A DNA stretch of 15,622 nucleotides, taken from positions 1-15,622 of the forward strand of contig UQKC01000055.1 of assembly GCA_900541495.1 (NCBI GenBank), in the 5' to 3' direction. The stretch comes from an uncultured Ruminococcus sp. (GTDB taxonomy: Bacteria; Bacillota; Clostridia; Oscillospirales; Ruminococcaceae). Shown here in pieces: positions 1 through 7,230 of this stretch. Within the stretch, counting starts at the first letter, position 1, and every line of letters starts with the position of its first letter. Below the pieces are notes generated by a model. It saw only the letters and a list, made by a program, of their open reading frames with translations, had not been told where the DNA came from and searched no databases. The translations under genes were made by a program, and so were the position numbers.

Positions 1-39
1 TGACATAAACATTTTGAAAAATGGCAAAAACGTATTAAT

Positions 40-63
40 CAGCGTTTCCTTAGCTGTTTTTTT
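40..63 (+). terminator. weak candidate terminator for a gene left of the window
   Basis: A 4-base-pair stem (CAGC 40-43 with GCTG 53-56) and a 9-base loop is followed by seven T at 57-63. The stem is short, so this is tentative. It would end a plus-strand transcript entering from the left edge. No coding sequence was recognised in 1-151. Confidence 0.3.
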
Positions 64-87
64 GTGTGTGAAAACGGTTGAATATGA

Positions 88-103
88 AATCCGACCTCGG
101 ATT
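88..103 (-). terminator. small hairpin downstream of uvrC
   Basis: AATCCG (88-93) and CGGATT (98-103) form a 6-base-pair stem with a 4-base loop, about 50 bases beyond the uvrC stop. On the minus strand it is followed by only two or three T, so it is a poor intrinsic terminator. It may be a 3'-end structure of the uvrC operon mRNA. Confidence 0.25.
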
Positions 104-151
104 GTAGAAAAAGTGTATTATTAAAAGCTGCACAAAATTAAAGCTTGGTTG

Positions 152-1984
152 TTATCTATACTCGTTCTCGATAAATGTTTTGACTTCCTGTGCGAGTTGA
201 ATATTTATTCCTGCGGCTTTCGCTATATCTTCAACGGTAGCTTTTTTCAGCTCGTCCTTAGTTTTGAATCGGGAGAGAAGTTTTTCCGCTTTTTTATCGC
301 CGATGCCTTTTATTTTTGTGATCTCAAGGCTGAATGACTGTTTGCTGTGCTTTTTGCGCTGGTATGTTATCGAATAGCGGTGGACTTCGTCCTGGATTCG
401 GGTCAAAAGCATAAATGCGGCTTTATTTTCGCTTATTGCAATCTCGCCGCCGCCCGTTGCGATGGCTCTTGTGCGGTGTTTATTGTCCTTTACCATACCG
501 AAGAGAGGGACGTTTATGCCCATTTCGCGCAAAATTGGTTCGACGGCGTTGACCTGACCCTTGCCGCCGTCGAGGAGGATAAGGTCGGGCAGGCGGCAGA
601 AGCCCTCGTCAGTTTCATTTTCGTCCTTATAATGCTTGAATCGGCGCTGTAAAACCTCACGCATTGATGCATAGTCGTTCTGTATTGCGGTTTCTTTTAT
701 CGTGAATTTTTTATAGGCTTTTTTATTCGGTCTGCCGTTCTCAAAGACTATCATACCTGCGACCATTGCGGAGCTTGCGAGGTTCGAGATATCGTAGGAT
801 TCGATGTACATTGGCGGATTTTCCAGACCGAGGAGTTTTGCGAGTTGTTCAAGAGCAACTATCTCCGCGCCCGTTCGTCCGACCTTTATTGCGAGGGATT
901 CGCTGGCGTTTTCCTTTGCCATATTGATGAGTTTCAGACCCTTCCCGCGTGTTCGGGAGAAGATATCGACGGCGTGACCGCTTTTTTCACGGAGAAGCCG
1001 GGTGATCATTTCAACATCGGGAATTTCCTCCTCGGTGATTATCTCACGGGGAATGGATTCGGGAGTTGAATAGAACACCGTGATGAAATCCTGTATCATA
1101 ACGGCGGTATCGTCAATTTCGCCGACGGGAAGTTCGCTTCGGTCGGTAAGTCTGCCGCCGCGGTACTGGAGAATTGCAACGCAGGCATTCGTGCCGTTCT
1201 GTGCGGCGGCGATGATGTCGGTATCGCGCATATCCTCGTTGATTATCTTTTGGCTGTCGGCGGCGCGCTTTATCGCATTTATACGGTCGCGGAGTGCGGC
1301 GGCACGTTCAAATTCGAGGTTTTCTGCGGCTTCGTTCATCTTTTCGGTAAGGCTTTCGACCGAGGCCTCCGAGCCGCTTGCGATATATTCCTCCGCTTGT
1401 GCGATTATGGAATTATACTCATCGCAGGATATCTTTCCCATACAAAGTCCCATACACTGCTTGATATGATAATTCAGGCAGGGGCGACCCTTGCCGAAGT
1501 CACGCGGAAAGACTTTTTTGCAGGTCGGGAGCATAAAGACCTTGTTGACTTCCTTTGCGGTCTGGCTTGCGACGAAAGAGCTTGTATACGGTCCGATATA
1601 TTTCCCCTCGCCGTTTTTCTGGAGCTCATAAGTGATGCGCGGATATTGCTCGTCCGAAATTTTGATATAGCTGTAGCCTTTATCATCTTTCAAGAGGATA
1701 TTATACTTCGGCTTATGCTGTTTTATGAGCGAACATTCGAGGACGAGTGCTTCATACTCCGAGTCGGTGACGATGAAATCATAATCATAGACGTTGGAAA
1801 CCATTTTTGCGACTTTCGGCGTATGGTCGGGCGATTTGCAGAAATAGCTCGTGACGCGGTTGCGGAGGTTTTTCGCTTTGCCGATATAGATTATATATCC
1901 CGTTTTGTCCCTCATTCGGTAAACGCCCGGTGAAGTCGTCAGGAGTGACGTTTTTTCACGCAGGTAAGGAAGACGCTCATTCAT
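152..1984 (-). CDS. uvrC: UvrABC excinuclease subunit C
   Basis: UvrC is the nuclease of nucleotide excision repair; with UvrB it cuts the damaged strand on both sides of a lesion. The 610 residues match the usual family length. The N-terminal GIY-YIG nuclease domain is seen (GVY 20-22, YIG 33-35, then K-A-K-N-L with R43). Four cysteines (C155, C169, C177, C181) match the spacing of the Fe-S cluster ligands reported in E. coli UvrC. A UvrB-binding UVR helix pair lies near 208-240. The RNase H-like 5'-incision domain carries candidate catalytic residues D398, D472 (LLDGGKGQ), D500 and H535. A tandem helix-hairpin-helix region fills about 555-606. The start overlaps the end of the upstream HAD gene by 8 bases and has AGAGGA in front, so translation is probably coupled. 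It is the last gene of the minus-strand operon. Confidence 0.97.
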   Translation of the reverse strand: MNERLPYLREKTSLLTTSPGVYRMRDKTGYIIYIGKAKNLRNRVTSYFCKSPDHTPKVAKMVSNVYDYDFIVTDSEYEALVLECSLIKQHKPKYNILLKDDKGYSYIKISDEQYPRITYELQKNGEGKYIGPYTSSFVASQTAKEVNKVFMLPTCKKVFPRDFGKGRPCLNYHIKQCMGLCMGKISCDEYNSIIAQAEEYIASGSEASVESLTEKMNEAAENLEFERAAALRDRINAIKRAADSQKIINEDMRDTDIIAAAQNGTNACVAILQYRGGRLTDRSELPVGEIDDTAVMIQDFITVFYSTPESIPREIITEEEIPDVEMITRLLREKSGHAVDIFSRTRGKGLKLINMAKENASESLAIKVGRTGAEIVALEQLAKLLGLENPPMYIESYDISNLASSAMVAGMIVFENGRPNKKAYKKFTIKETAIQNDYASMREVLQRRFKHYKDENETDEGFCRLPDLILLDGGKGQVNAVEPILREMGINVPLFGMVKDNKHRTRAIATGGGEIAISENKAAFMLLTRIQDEVHRYSITYQRKKHSKQSFSLEITKIKGIGDKKAEKLLSRFKTKDELKKATVEDIAKAAGINIQLAQEVKTFIENEYR

Positions 1985-2780
1985 TGTTATCCTCTTTCAG
2001 CACATACTGTTTGATAGCTTTGGTAACGCCCTCATCGTTGTTGCTTTCGGCGGTGTATTTGCCATATTGACGCATATCGGGGTGGGCGTTTTTCATTACG
2101 AAGCTGTAGCCTGCGTTTTGGAGAAGCTCAACATCGTTGAAATAGTCGCCGAACGCCATTGTTTCCTCGGGCAAAATGCCGAGATGCTCGCGGATTTCTT
2201 TCAGAGCCGCGCCCTTGTTTATGCCCTTGTTCATAATATCTATCCACTTCGGACCTGTAACTGCGACGGTGAAATCTTCGGCGAATTCCTTTGCTACAAT
2301 GGGGTAGACATTCTTTTCCGCGCCGTTATAGTCACAGACGGCGATCTTGAAGATATCATCATCAACTGCGGCGATATCGTCAACGCAGGTATAGTGGAGA
2401 TAGTAGCGTGTTACTTCGTGATAGAATTCTTCGTCCCTGCGCTCGAAATAAGTTCCGTGTACGCCGCATAAAACGGGCGTTACCCTTTCCATTCCGCGGC
2501 AAATTTCGATAAGGTGCTTAACGCAGCTTTTTTTGAGCAGGCTCATACTTACAAGCTCACCGTTCACGATGACGTAAGCGCCGTTATCGCAGATAAAGTC
2601 GAGCTTATCGAGCTTTCCCTCGAAGTTGAGTTTCAGCGTGGAATAGGAACGTCCGCTTGCGACAACGAAGTGTATGTTTTTTTCGCAAAGCTTGTCCAGC
2701 ACTTCATCAAAATCGTGCGGAAATTCCTTTTTATCGTTGAGAAGAGTTCCGTCCATATCAGATGCTATCAGTTTTATCAT
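1977..2780 (-). CDS. Cof-type HAD-superfamily phosphatase
   Basis: This is a cytoplasmic haloacid dehalogenase-fold hydrolase of the Cof/YbiV type (HAD class IIB), whose members dephosphorylate sugar phosphates, FMN, PLP or similar small metabolites. The 267-residue length is normal. Motif I is DMDGTLL with the nucleophile D8 and acid/base D10; motif II is S42 in ASGRS; motif III is K189 in NKG; motif IV is GDYFND (211-216). The cap domain lies between motifs II and III. The gene starts 23 bases inside the end of the membrane-protein gene, with AAAGGA about 12 bases before ATG, and its TGA overlaps the uvrC start. The substrate cannot be told from sequence, since this family is broadly promiscuous. 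Confidence 0.92.
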   Translation of the reverse strand: MIKLIASDMDGTLLNDKKEFPHDFDEVLDKLCEKNIHFVVASGRSYSTLKLNFEGKLDKLDFICDNGAYVIVNGELVSMSLLKKSCVKHLIEICRGMERVTPVLCGVHGTYFERRDEEFYHEVTRYYLHYTCVDDIAAVDDDIFKIAVCDYNGAEKNVYPIVAKEFAEDFTVAVTGPKWIDIMNKGINKGAALKEIREHLGILPEETMAFGDYFNDVELLQNAGYSFVMKNAHPDMRQYGKYTAESNNDEGVTKAIKQYVLKEDNNE

Positions 2781-3489
2781 TCAAGGCAAGTTCCTTTCTG
2801 CGTTTTCTTGCATATACTAAGTAGACGATCCCGCAAATTACCGAAATTCCGACATTTATTGCGACGGAGAGAATGAATTTTACGGAAAGCGGATCATTGA
2901 GGTAATTTCCCATAAAGGTACAGCATATCATTCCGGGGAGCGTTCCGAGCATCGAGCCGAGGACATAGTCGCGCCATTTCATATTGACCGAGCCGAGAAA
3001 CATACTCACGACATCGTATGGCAGACAGTTTATTATTCGCAGGAAAAATGCGAAGAATACGCCGTTCGACATATTTAGGCTGATGATCTCGTGCATTTTT
3101 TTATGCTTCATAACGAGCTTTTCTACATATTCCCTCTGGGCGAATTTTCCGATGAGGTAGGGAATATTCATCATACAGAAAATGCCTATCGTATTGATTG
3201 CGAGCGCCGCCCATATATTAGGTGCGGTCATTCCGCAGGCGGTCACAATGACTATCATCGGGAAGAAGAACGTCAGCGATTTGAGCGAGAACATTGCGAT
3301 GATAACTATTGCGGCGAGCCATATATTTTCGGGCGTGTACTGCAAAAGCTGTTCTGCAGTGACGCTTCGGAATGTTGTGAAATACAGCACGGCGCATATC
3401 GCTATCATTACAAATGGTGCAACGGCGAACGCTGCTTTTGCTATTTGGGTTATTCTTTCACGGAAGTCGGTCTTTTTGTCATCGGTCAT
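2758..3489 (-). CDS. TVP38/TMEM64 (DedA/VTT-superfamily) membrane protein
   Basis: A polytopic membrane protein of 243 residues. Hydrophobic spans are visible at about 20-40, 57-85, 91-112, 143-165, 174-195 and 204-227; the C-terminal tail is basic (RKRRKEL). The family signature is present: FFLR (148-151) followed by LPYD (156-159), S162 and G166, then GTLPG (182-186). VTT-domain proteins are linked to lipid scrambling or transport and membrane homeostasis; the exact role here is not known. It is the first gene of the operon with the HAD phosphatase and uvrC, overlapping the former by 23 bases. ATG at 3489 is preceded by AAAGGA. A promoter sits about 55 bases upstream. Confidence 0.88.
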   Translation of the reverse strand: MTDDKKTDFRERITQIAKAAFAVAPFVMIAICAVLYFTTFRSVTAEQLLQYTPENIWLAAIVIIAMFSLKSLTFFFPMIVIVTACGMTAPNIWAALAINTIGIFCMMNIPYLIGKFAQREYVEKLVMKHKKMHEIISLNMSNGVFFAFFLRIINCLPYDVVSMFLGSVNMKWRDYVLGSMLGTLPGMICCTFMGNYLNDPLSVKFILSVAINVGISVICGIVYLVYARKRRKELALNDKTDSI

Positions 3490-3544
3490 TTTTTGTCATA
3501 TCCTTTCATTTCATAGAAGAATCGTTGTGTCTTTTTATAAGGAT

Positions 3545-3573
3545 ATTATAGCACGGGCGCTGTTAATTATCAA
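3545..3573 (-). promoter_or_regulatory. sigma-A promoter for the minus-strand membrane protein-HAD-uvrC operon
   Basis: On the minus strand, TTGATA (3568-3573) and TATAAT (3545-3550) are 17 bases apart, and TG-C directly before the -10 gives an extended -10. Transcription should begin near 3538, leaving a leader of about 49 bases. It is divergent from the promoter at 3626. Confidence 0.8.
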
Positions 3574-3623
3574 CATATTTTTGATACAATATTGTGAAAA
3601 ACAGATGAAACTATTGGCGCACT

Positions 3624-3654
3624 CCTTGTTATTTCGCAAGGGTTGTGATATACT
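3624..3654 (+). promoter_or_regulatory. promoter of the zinc-ribbon protein-galU operon, with an inverted repeat over it
   Basis: TTGTTA (3626-3631) and TATACT (3649-3654) are spaced by 17 bases, with an extended -10 (TGA before the hexamer). An inverted repeat, CCTTG (3624-3628) and CAAGG (3637-3641), overlaps the -35 and spacer and could be an operator. The start of transcription should be near 3661; AAGGAG at 3678-3683 serves the ATG at 3693. Confidence 0.7.
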
Positions 3655-3692
3655 ATTATAAATCAAATCCAAAAATCAAGGAGTTATTATAA

Positions 3693-4685
3693 ATGGCTGA
3701 TTATACAGGAAGCAGGTGCATCGTTTGCAGCGAGCAGTTCAAGGATGGCGATGATATCGTTGTATGTCCCGAATGCGGAACGCCTTACCACAGAGCCTGC
3801 TACGAAAAATACGGAAGCTGCGTAAATACCGAGCTTCACAAGGCACATCGGAGCTGGACACCTATGCCCGACACGGGAATTCCGACCGATGTGAAAGAGG
3901 ACGACCCCGAAAAGGACTGCGTATGTCCGCGCTGCGGATATGTCAACCCTAAGCTGACGGCTTTCTGCGGCAGATGCGGTTCGCCGATGCCTGCGCTTGA
4001 ACGCCACAACGAAGAGCTTCGTAAGAATATGGAAGATGCGATGAAGAATGACGGTGACTTCGGCGGAATAAACCTTGAACCGTACCTCATCAACTTCACC
4101 GACCCTCTCTGCGGATACAATCCCGATGAAGATTTTGACGGTGTTCGTCTTTGCGAGCTTGCCGATTATGTCGGCAGCAACACTCACTATTATCTCCCGA
4201 ATTTCAAGCGTTTCAAGGACACGGGAAGTTCGCTGAGCTGGAACTTTTCGGCTATGCTTATCCCCGAGATGTATTTTTCCTACAGAAGGATGCCTCTTGT
4301 TGCGCTTGCGGCTCTTATCGTGAGGGTAGTTTTTATGATACCGCAGTATATACCTATCCTTGCGGAGATGAATTTGGGTGCAATATCGCAGTTCGCACAG
4401 AGTTTTGATATACGAAGCACGGCTTTCAGCATACTGAGCGTTCTTTCGTATGTGCTGATGTATGCGGCGATGTTCTTCTTCGGCGCATTTGCGAACAAAA
4501 TTTACTACAAGACGGCGATAAAGCGCACGGCGAAGATAAAGGCTTCGACAACTCCGCTCACGATACGTCAGACGCTTCGCTCAAAAGGCGGCACATCGGG
4601 CGGCTGGCTTGCGCTTTTTATATGCATATATGTTGTATTCTATATGATGTTCAGTATGAGCTTTCTTCTCGGCACGATGTCGTAA
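3693..4685 (+). CDS. membrane protein with RING-like zinc module, zinc ribbon and DUF2628-like region
   Basis: A 330-residue protein of unknown function with a recognisable modular build. Residues 9-36 carry a RING-like or treble-clef zinc module (C9, C12, C25, C28, H33, C36; C43 possible). Residues 78-95 form a second zinc ribbon (CPRC then CGRC, C78/C81/C92/C95). An acidic, charged linker follows. From about 182 the sequence (WNFSAMLIPEMYFSYRRM) resembles the start of DUF2628 membrane domains, then three hydrophobic spans at about 199-220, 243-268 and 305-327. The zinc modules are predicted to be cytoplasmic. In bacteria such RING-like folds are not shown to be ubiquitin ligases; protein or nucleic-acid binding is more likely. 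It is followed after 32 bases by galU, suggesting one transcript and a possible envelope role. Confidence 0.85.
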   Translation: MADYTGSRCIVCSEQFKDGDDIVVCPECGTPYHRACYEKYGSCVNTELHKAHRSWTPMPDTGIPTDVKEDDPEKDCVCPRCGYVNPKLTAFCGRCGSPMPALERHNEELRKNMEDAMKNDGDFGGINLEPYLINFTDPLCGYNPDEDFDGVRLCELADYVGSNTHYYLPNFKRFKDTGSSLSWNFSAMLIPEMYFSYRRMPLVALAALIVRVVFMIPQYIPILAEMNLGAISQFAQSFDIRSTAFSILSVLSYVLMYAAMFFFGAFANKIYYKTAIKRTAKIKASTTPLTIRQTLRSKGGTSGGWLALFICIYVVFYMMFSMSFLLGTMS

Positions 4686-4717
4686 ACGACAGTTTTATAC
4701 CGAAAGGACAGGGGAAA

Positions 4718-5602
4718 ATGAAAATAAAAAAGGCGGTAATAACCGCAGGCGGTCTTGGAACAAGGCTTCTGCCTGCGACAAAGGCAGTTCCCAAGGAAAT
4801 GATACCCATTGTGGACAAGCCTGCGATACAGTACATCGCAGAGGAGTGCGCAGCGGCAGGGATAACCGATATCCTCATCGTTACGGCGAGAGGAAAAACG
4901 GCTATCGAGGATCATTTCGACCGCTCGCCCGAGCTTGAAGCAAAGCTTGCGGAGAGCGGAAAGACCGAGCTGCTTGAAGAGATAACGGGTATATCCTCGG
5001 CGGCAAGATTCACATTCGTCCGTCAGCCGTTCCAGACGGGGCTTGGCGGTGCGATACTCTGTGCGGAAGAATTTGCGGGCGGTGAGCCGTTCGCGGTGCT
5101 GTACGGCGATGATGTGATAGTCGGCAAAGATCCTGCAATAGGACAGCTTGCCCGTGCTTATGAAAAATACGGGAAAAGCGTTGTCGGCATAAACCGTGTT
5201 CCCCGTGAGGACATCTGCAAATACAACTCGATGAAGCTTGAACCTATGGACGAAAGCAGGCTTTACGCAGTTTATGATATGAACGAAAAGCCGCTGAAAG
5301 GCGAGGAATTCTCCGATTTTGCAATTCTCGGAAGATGTATCCTTGAACCGAGTATATTTGATATTCTGTGCAGAACGCCGAAAGGCAAGGGTGGTGAGCT
5401 TCAGCTCACGGACGCAATGCGTGAGGTGGCTGTTTCCGATGGGATGATCGGCGTTGATTTTACGGGAAACCGCTATGACATAGGCAGCAGAATGGGTATC
5501 ATAAAGGCCTCGATAGAGGTCGGACTTATGCGTGAAGAGCTTCACGCTGAGCTTGCGGAATACATAAAAACGCTTGCGGAAAAACTTGATCGTAATTCGT
5601 AA
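4718..5602 (+). CDS. galU: UTP-glucose-1-phosphate uridylyltransferase (GalU-type)
   Basis: Predicted to make UDP-glucose from UTP and glucose 1-phosphate for glycolipid, polysaccharide and wall-polymer synthesis. The 294 residues match the usual length. The nucleotide-binding signature GGLGTRLLPATKAVPKEM spans 11-28, with VDKPAIQYI at 32-40. LYGDD (128-132), SDFAILGR (199-206), GGELQLTDA (225-233) and NRYDIG (251-256) fit GalU. Two deviations are seen: QTGLGGA (106-112) where GLGHA is usual, and a short C-terminus. The ATG at 4718 is chosen because GGACAGGGGA lies just upstream and the GalU N-terminus begins there; an upstream in-frame ATG at 4622 would overlap the preceding gene and add 32 non-homologous residues. 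A related nucleotide-sugar pyrophosphorylase specificity is possible. Confidence 0.92.
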   Translation: MKIKKAVITAGGLGTRLLPATKAVPKEMIPIVDKPAIQYIAEECAAAGITDILIVTARGKTAIEDHFDRSPELEAKLAESGKTELLEEITGISSAARFTFVRQPFQTGLGGAILCAEEFAGGEPFAVLYGDDVIVGKDPAIGQLARAYEKYGKSVVGINRVPREDICKYNSMKLEPMDESRLYAVYDMNEKPLKGEEFSDFAILGRCILEPSIFDILCRTPKGKGGELQLTDAMREVAVSDGMIGVDFTGNRYDIGSRMGIIKASIEVGLMREELHAELAEYIKTLAEKLDRNS

Positions 5603-5621
5603 TTATTTTGCTCCGCAAATT

Positions 5622-5645
5622 TACGGAAAAACACCGATTTCCGTA
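5622..5645 (+). terminator. hairpin just after galU
   Basis: TACGGAAA (5622-5629) and TTTCCGTA (5638-5645) form a perfect 8-base-pair stem with an 8-base loop, 20 bases past the galU stop. No T-run follows; the right arm runs into the GTAGGGG repeat element. It may stabilise the mRNA end or act together with the next hairpin. Termination is not certain. Confidence 0.4.
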
Positions 5646-5767
5646 GGGGCGGATTCTATATCCGCCCGTTTTGACAGTGAATTGCTGTGTGTTGAACGAA
5701 TATTAACCCGACCCGCAGTCACCAATACCTTTCAAAAAAAAGCGGGACGGGCGACCCGTCCCCTACA
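5643..5767. repeat. two-hairpin palindromic repeat element (REP/MITE-like), GTAGGGG...CCCCTAC
   Basis: The element is bounded by GTAGGGG (5643-5649) and its inverse CCCCTAC (5760-5766). Each end carries its own perfect 8-base-pair GC hairpin: GGGCGGAT/ATCCGCCC (5647-5667) on the left and GGGACGGG/CCCGTCCC (5744-5762) on the right. The middle 75 bases are unstructured. It lies wholly between galU and the next promoter. From general knowledge, elements with these ends are scattered between genes in Clostridia; whether they move with a transposase in trans is unknown. An open frame at 5574-5771 crosses it but is regarded as spurious. Confidence 0.7.
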
Positions 5768-5837
5768 ATAAACTGTTTATGATTTGATAAAAATTAATTC
5801 ACTTGTTAAAACGCTGTATAAAAAAGCTGCTGCGGTA

Positions 5838-5866
5838 TTGACGAAAACTGCTTGCTGTGGTATAAT
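5838..5866 (+). promoter_or_regulatory. strong sigma-A promoter
   Basis: TTGACG (5838-5843) and TATAAT (5861-5866) are 17 bases apart with an extended -10 (TGG). Transcription should start near 5873, giving a leader of about 44 bases before the ATG at 5917. AAGGAG (5901-5906) is the ribosome binding site. Confidence 0.85.
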
Positions 5867-5916
5867 ATATATAATTGGTATAATAATATTGTTTTAAGCA
5901 AAGGAGCTTATTTTTA

Positions 5917-7194
5917 ATGGCTGAACTCGTATATAATGAACAGGGACGCTTGCTTTTTACGGAAGAAATGCGTCAGGAATACACGATCCTTGTTCCGCAG
6001 ATGCTCCCTATCCATTTTTCTCTTATTGTAAAAATATTCAATAACCATGGATATAGAATGAAGCTGCTCACCTCGACGGGAAGAAAGGTCGTTGATGAGG
6101 GACTGCGTAATGTTCACAACGATACCTGCTATCCTGCGCTTCTCGTTATCGGACAGATGATGGACGCGCTCAAATCGGGTGAATATGACATTCACAAGAC
6201 CGCTCTTATGATAACTCAGACGGGCGGCGGCTGCAGAGCTTCAAACTACATAAATCTGCTCAGAAAAGCGCTCAAAAACAACAAAATGGAATTCGTTCCC
6301 GTTGTTTCGCTCAATATCGCAAACCTTGAAAAGAACCCGGGCTTCAAGCTTTCACTTCCGCTTTTGCAGGATCTTATCGTCGGTATTTGCTACGGCGATA
6401 TCCTTATGTGGGCAGGAAATCAGGTGCGTCCTTACGAGAACAACAAGGGCGAAACGGACAAGCTCATTGAGGACTGGCAGAACAAGCTCATCAAAGAGGG
6501 TTTTGCTATCGGTTCGTTCAAGAAAAATGCTTTCCAAATGGTAAAGGATTTTGAAAAGATAGCTTATACTCCGAGCGTAAAGGCAAGAGTCGGCATCGTT
6601 GGTGAAATTTACATCAAGTATGCGCCGCTCGGCAACAACTGTCTTGAAGAATTCCTGCGCGGCGAAGATGTTGAACCCGTTGTTCCCGGACTTCTCGACT
6701 TCATCATCTTTATGTGCGACCACCACGTTGTTGACACGCAGCTTTATCACGTTGCATATAAAAAATACATTGCTTCGGGTGCGCTTGAAGCATTTCTCAA
6801 AAAGATGCAGGATATAATGATAAAGGCATTCGAGGATTCACGCTTCAGAGCGCCTGCACACTTTGACGAAACAAAGGAAAACAGCAAGGAGTATGTTTCG
6901 CCTGCGAACAAAATGGGCGAGGGCTGGCTTCTTACCGCCGAAATGGTCGAGCTTATCGGCAGCGGCGTAAACAATATCATCTGCGCGCAGCCGTTTGGCT
7001 GTCTGCCGAATCACATCATCGGCAAGGGTATGATAAGAAAGATACGCAACGTTTATCCCGATGCGAATATTGTTGCTATCGACTATGACCCGGGCGCAAC
7101 AAAGGTAAATCAGGAAAACAGAATCAAGCTTATGCTTTCTACCGCAAAGACAAACCTTGCGGCGGAGACTGAAAAGGCAAAAGCTGCTGAATAA
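5917..7194 (+). CDS. 2-hydroxyacyl-CoA dehydratase/activase-related protein (COG3581 type), possible Fe-S reductase
   Basis: A soluble 425-residue protein resembling the C-terminal part of acyl-CoA dehydratase activase-related proteins and the HgdB-type dehydratase fold. Seven cysteines are present: C71 (NDTCYPA), C106 (GGGCRASNY), C158, C242 (GNNCLEEF), C267, C356 and C362 (CAQPFGCLPNHI). C71, C106, C356 and C362 sit in the most family-like motifs and are the best Fe-S ligand candidates. VGIVGEIYIKYAPLGN (225-240) and the C-terminal VAIDYDPG with NQENRIKLML are also typical. Relatives include double-cubane cluster proteins that carry out ATP-driven low-potential reductions. Those need an ASKHA-family ATPase, and none is encoded nearby; it may lie elsewhere in the genome. 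The natural substrate is unknown. The next gene begins 36 bases downstream, probably on the same mRNA. Confidence 0.82.
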   Translation: MAELVYNEQGRLLFTEEMRQEYTILVPQMLPIHFSLIVKIFNNHGYRMKLLTSTGRKVVDEGLRNVHNDTCYPALLVIGQMMDALKSGEYDIHKTALMITQTGGGCRASNYINLLRKALKNNKMEFVPVVSLNIANLEKNPGFKLSLPLLQDLIVGICYGDILMWAGNQVRPYENNKGETDKLIEDWQNKLIKEGFAIGSFKKNAFQMVKDFEKIAYTPSVKARVGIVGEIYIKYAPLGNNCLEEFLRGEDVEPVVPGLLDFIIFMCDHHVVDTQLYHVAYKKYIASGALEAFLKKMQDIMIKAFEDSRFRAPAHFDETKENSKEYVSPANKMGEGWLLTAEMVELIGSGVNNIICAQPFGCLPNHIIGKGMIRKIRNVYPDANIVAIDYDPGATKVNQENRIKLMLSTAKTNLAAETEKAKAAE

Positions 7195-7230
7195 AAGACA
7201 AAATGCTGAAAAATTGGGAGGAATCGGACA

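Noticed and set aside
1250..1933. Plus-strand open frame of 227 codons opposite uvrC
   Set aside because: Antisense shadow of a clear uvrC; no domain and no initiation signals.
3687..4187. Minus-strand open frame of 166 codons opposite the zinc-ribbon protein
   Set aside because: Shadow frame without a ribosome binding site; the plus-strand gene has conserved zinc motifs, promoter and AAGGAG.
4622..4717. Upstream start for galU at 4622
   Set aside because: It would overlap the preceding gene's end and add 32 residues unlike any GalU; the ATG at 4718 has a good ribosome binding site.
4640..5545. Minus-strand open frame of 301 codons opposite galU
   Set aside because: Shadow of galU: composition is Cys/Arg/Tyr-rich, no ribosome binding site, and galU itself is unmistakable.
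5574..5771. Plus-strand open frame of 65 codons after galU
   Set aside because: It begins inside galU and translates the two-hairpin repeat element; no ribosome binding site, and its peptide is what the repeat's palindromes encode by chance.
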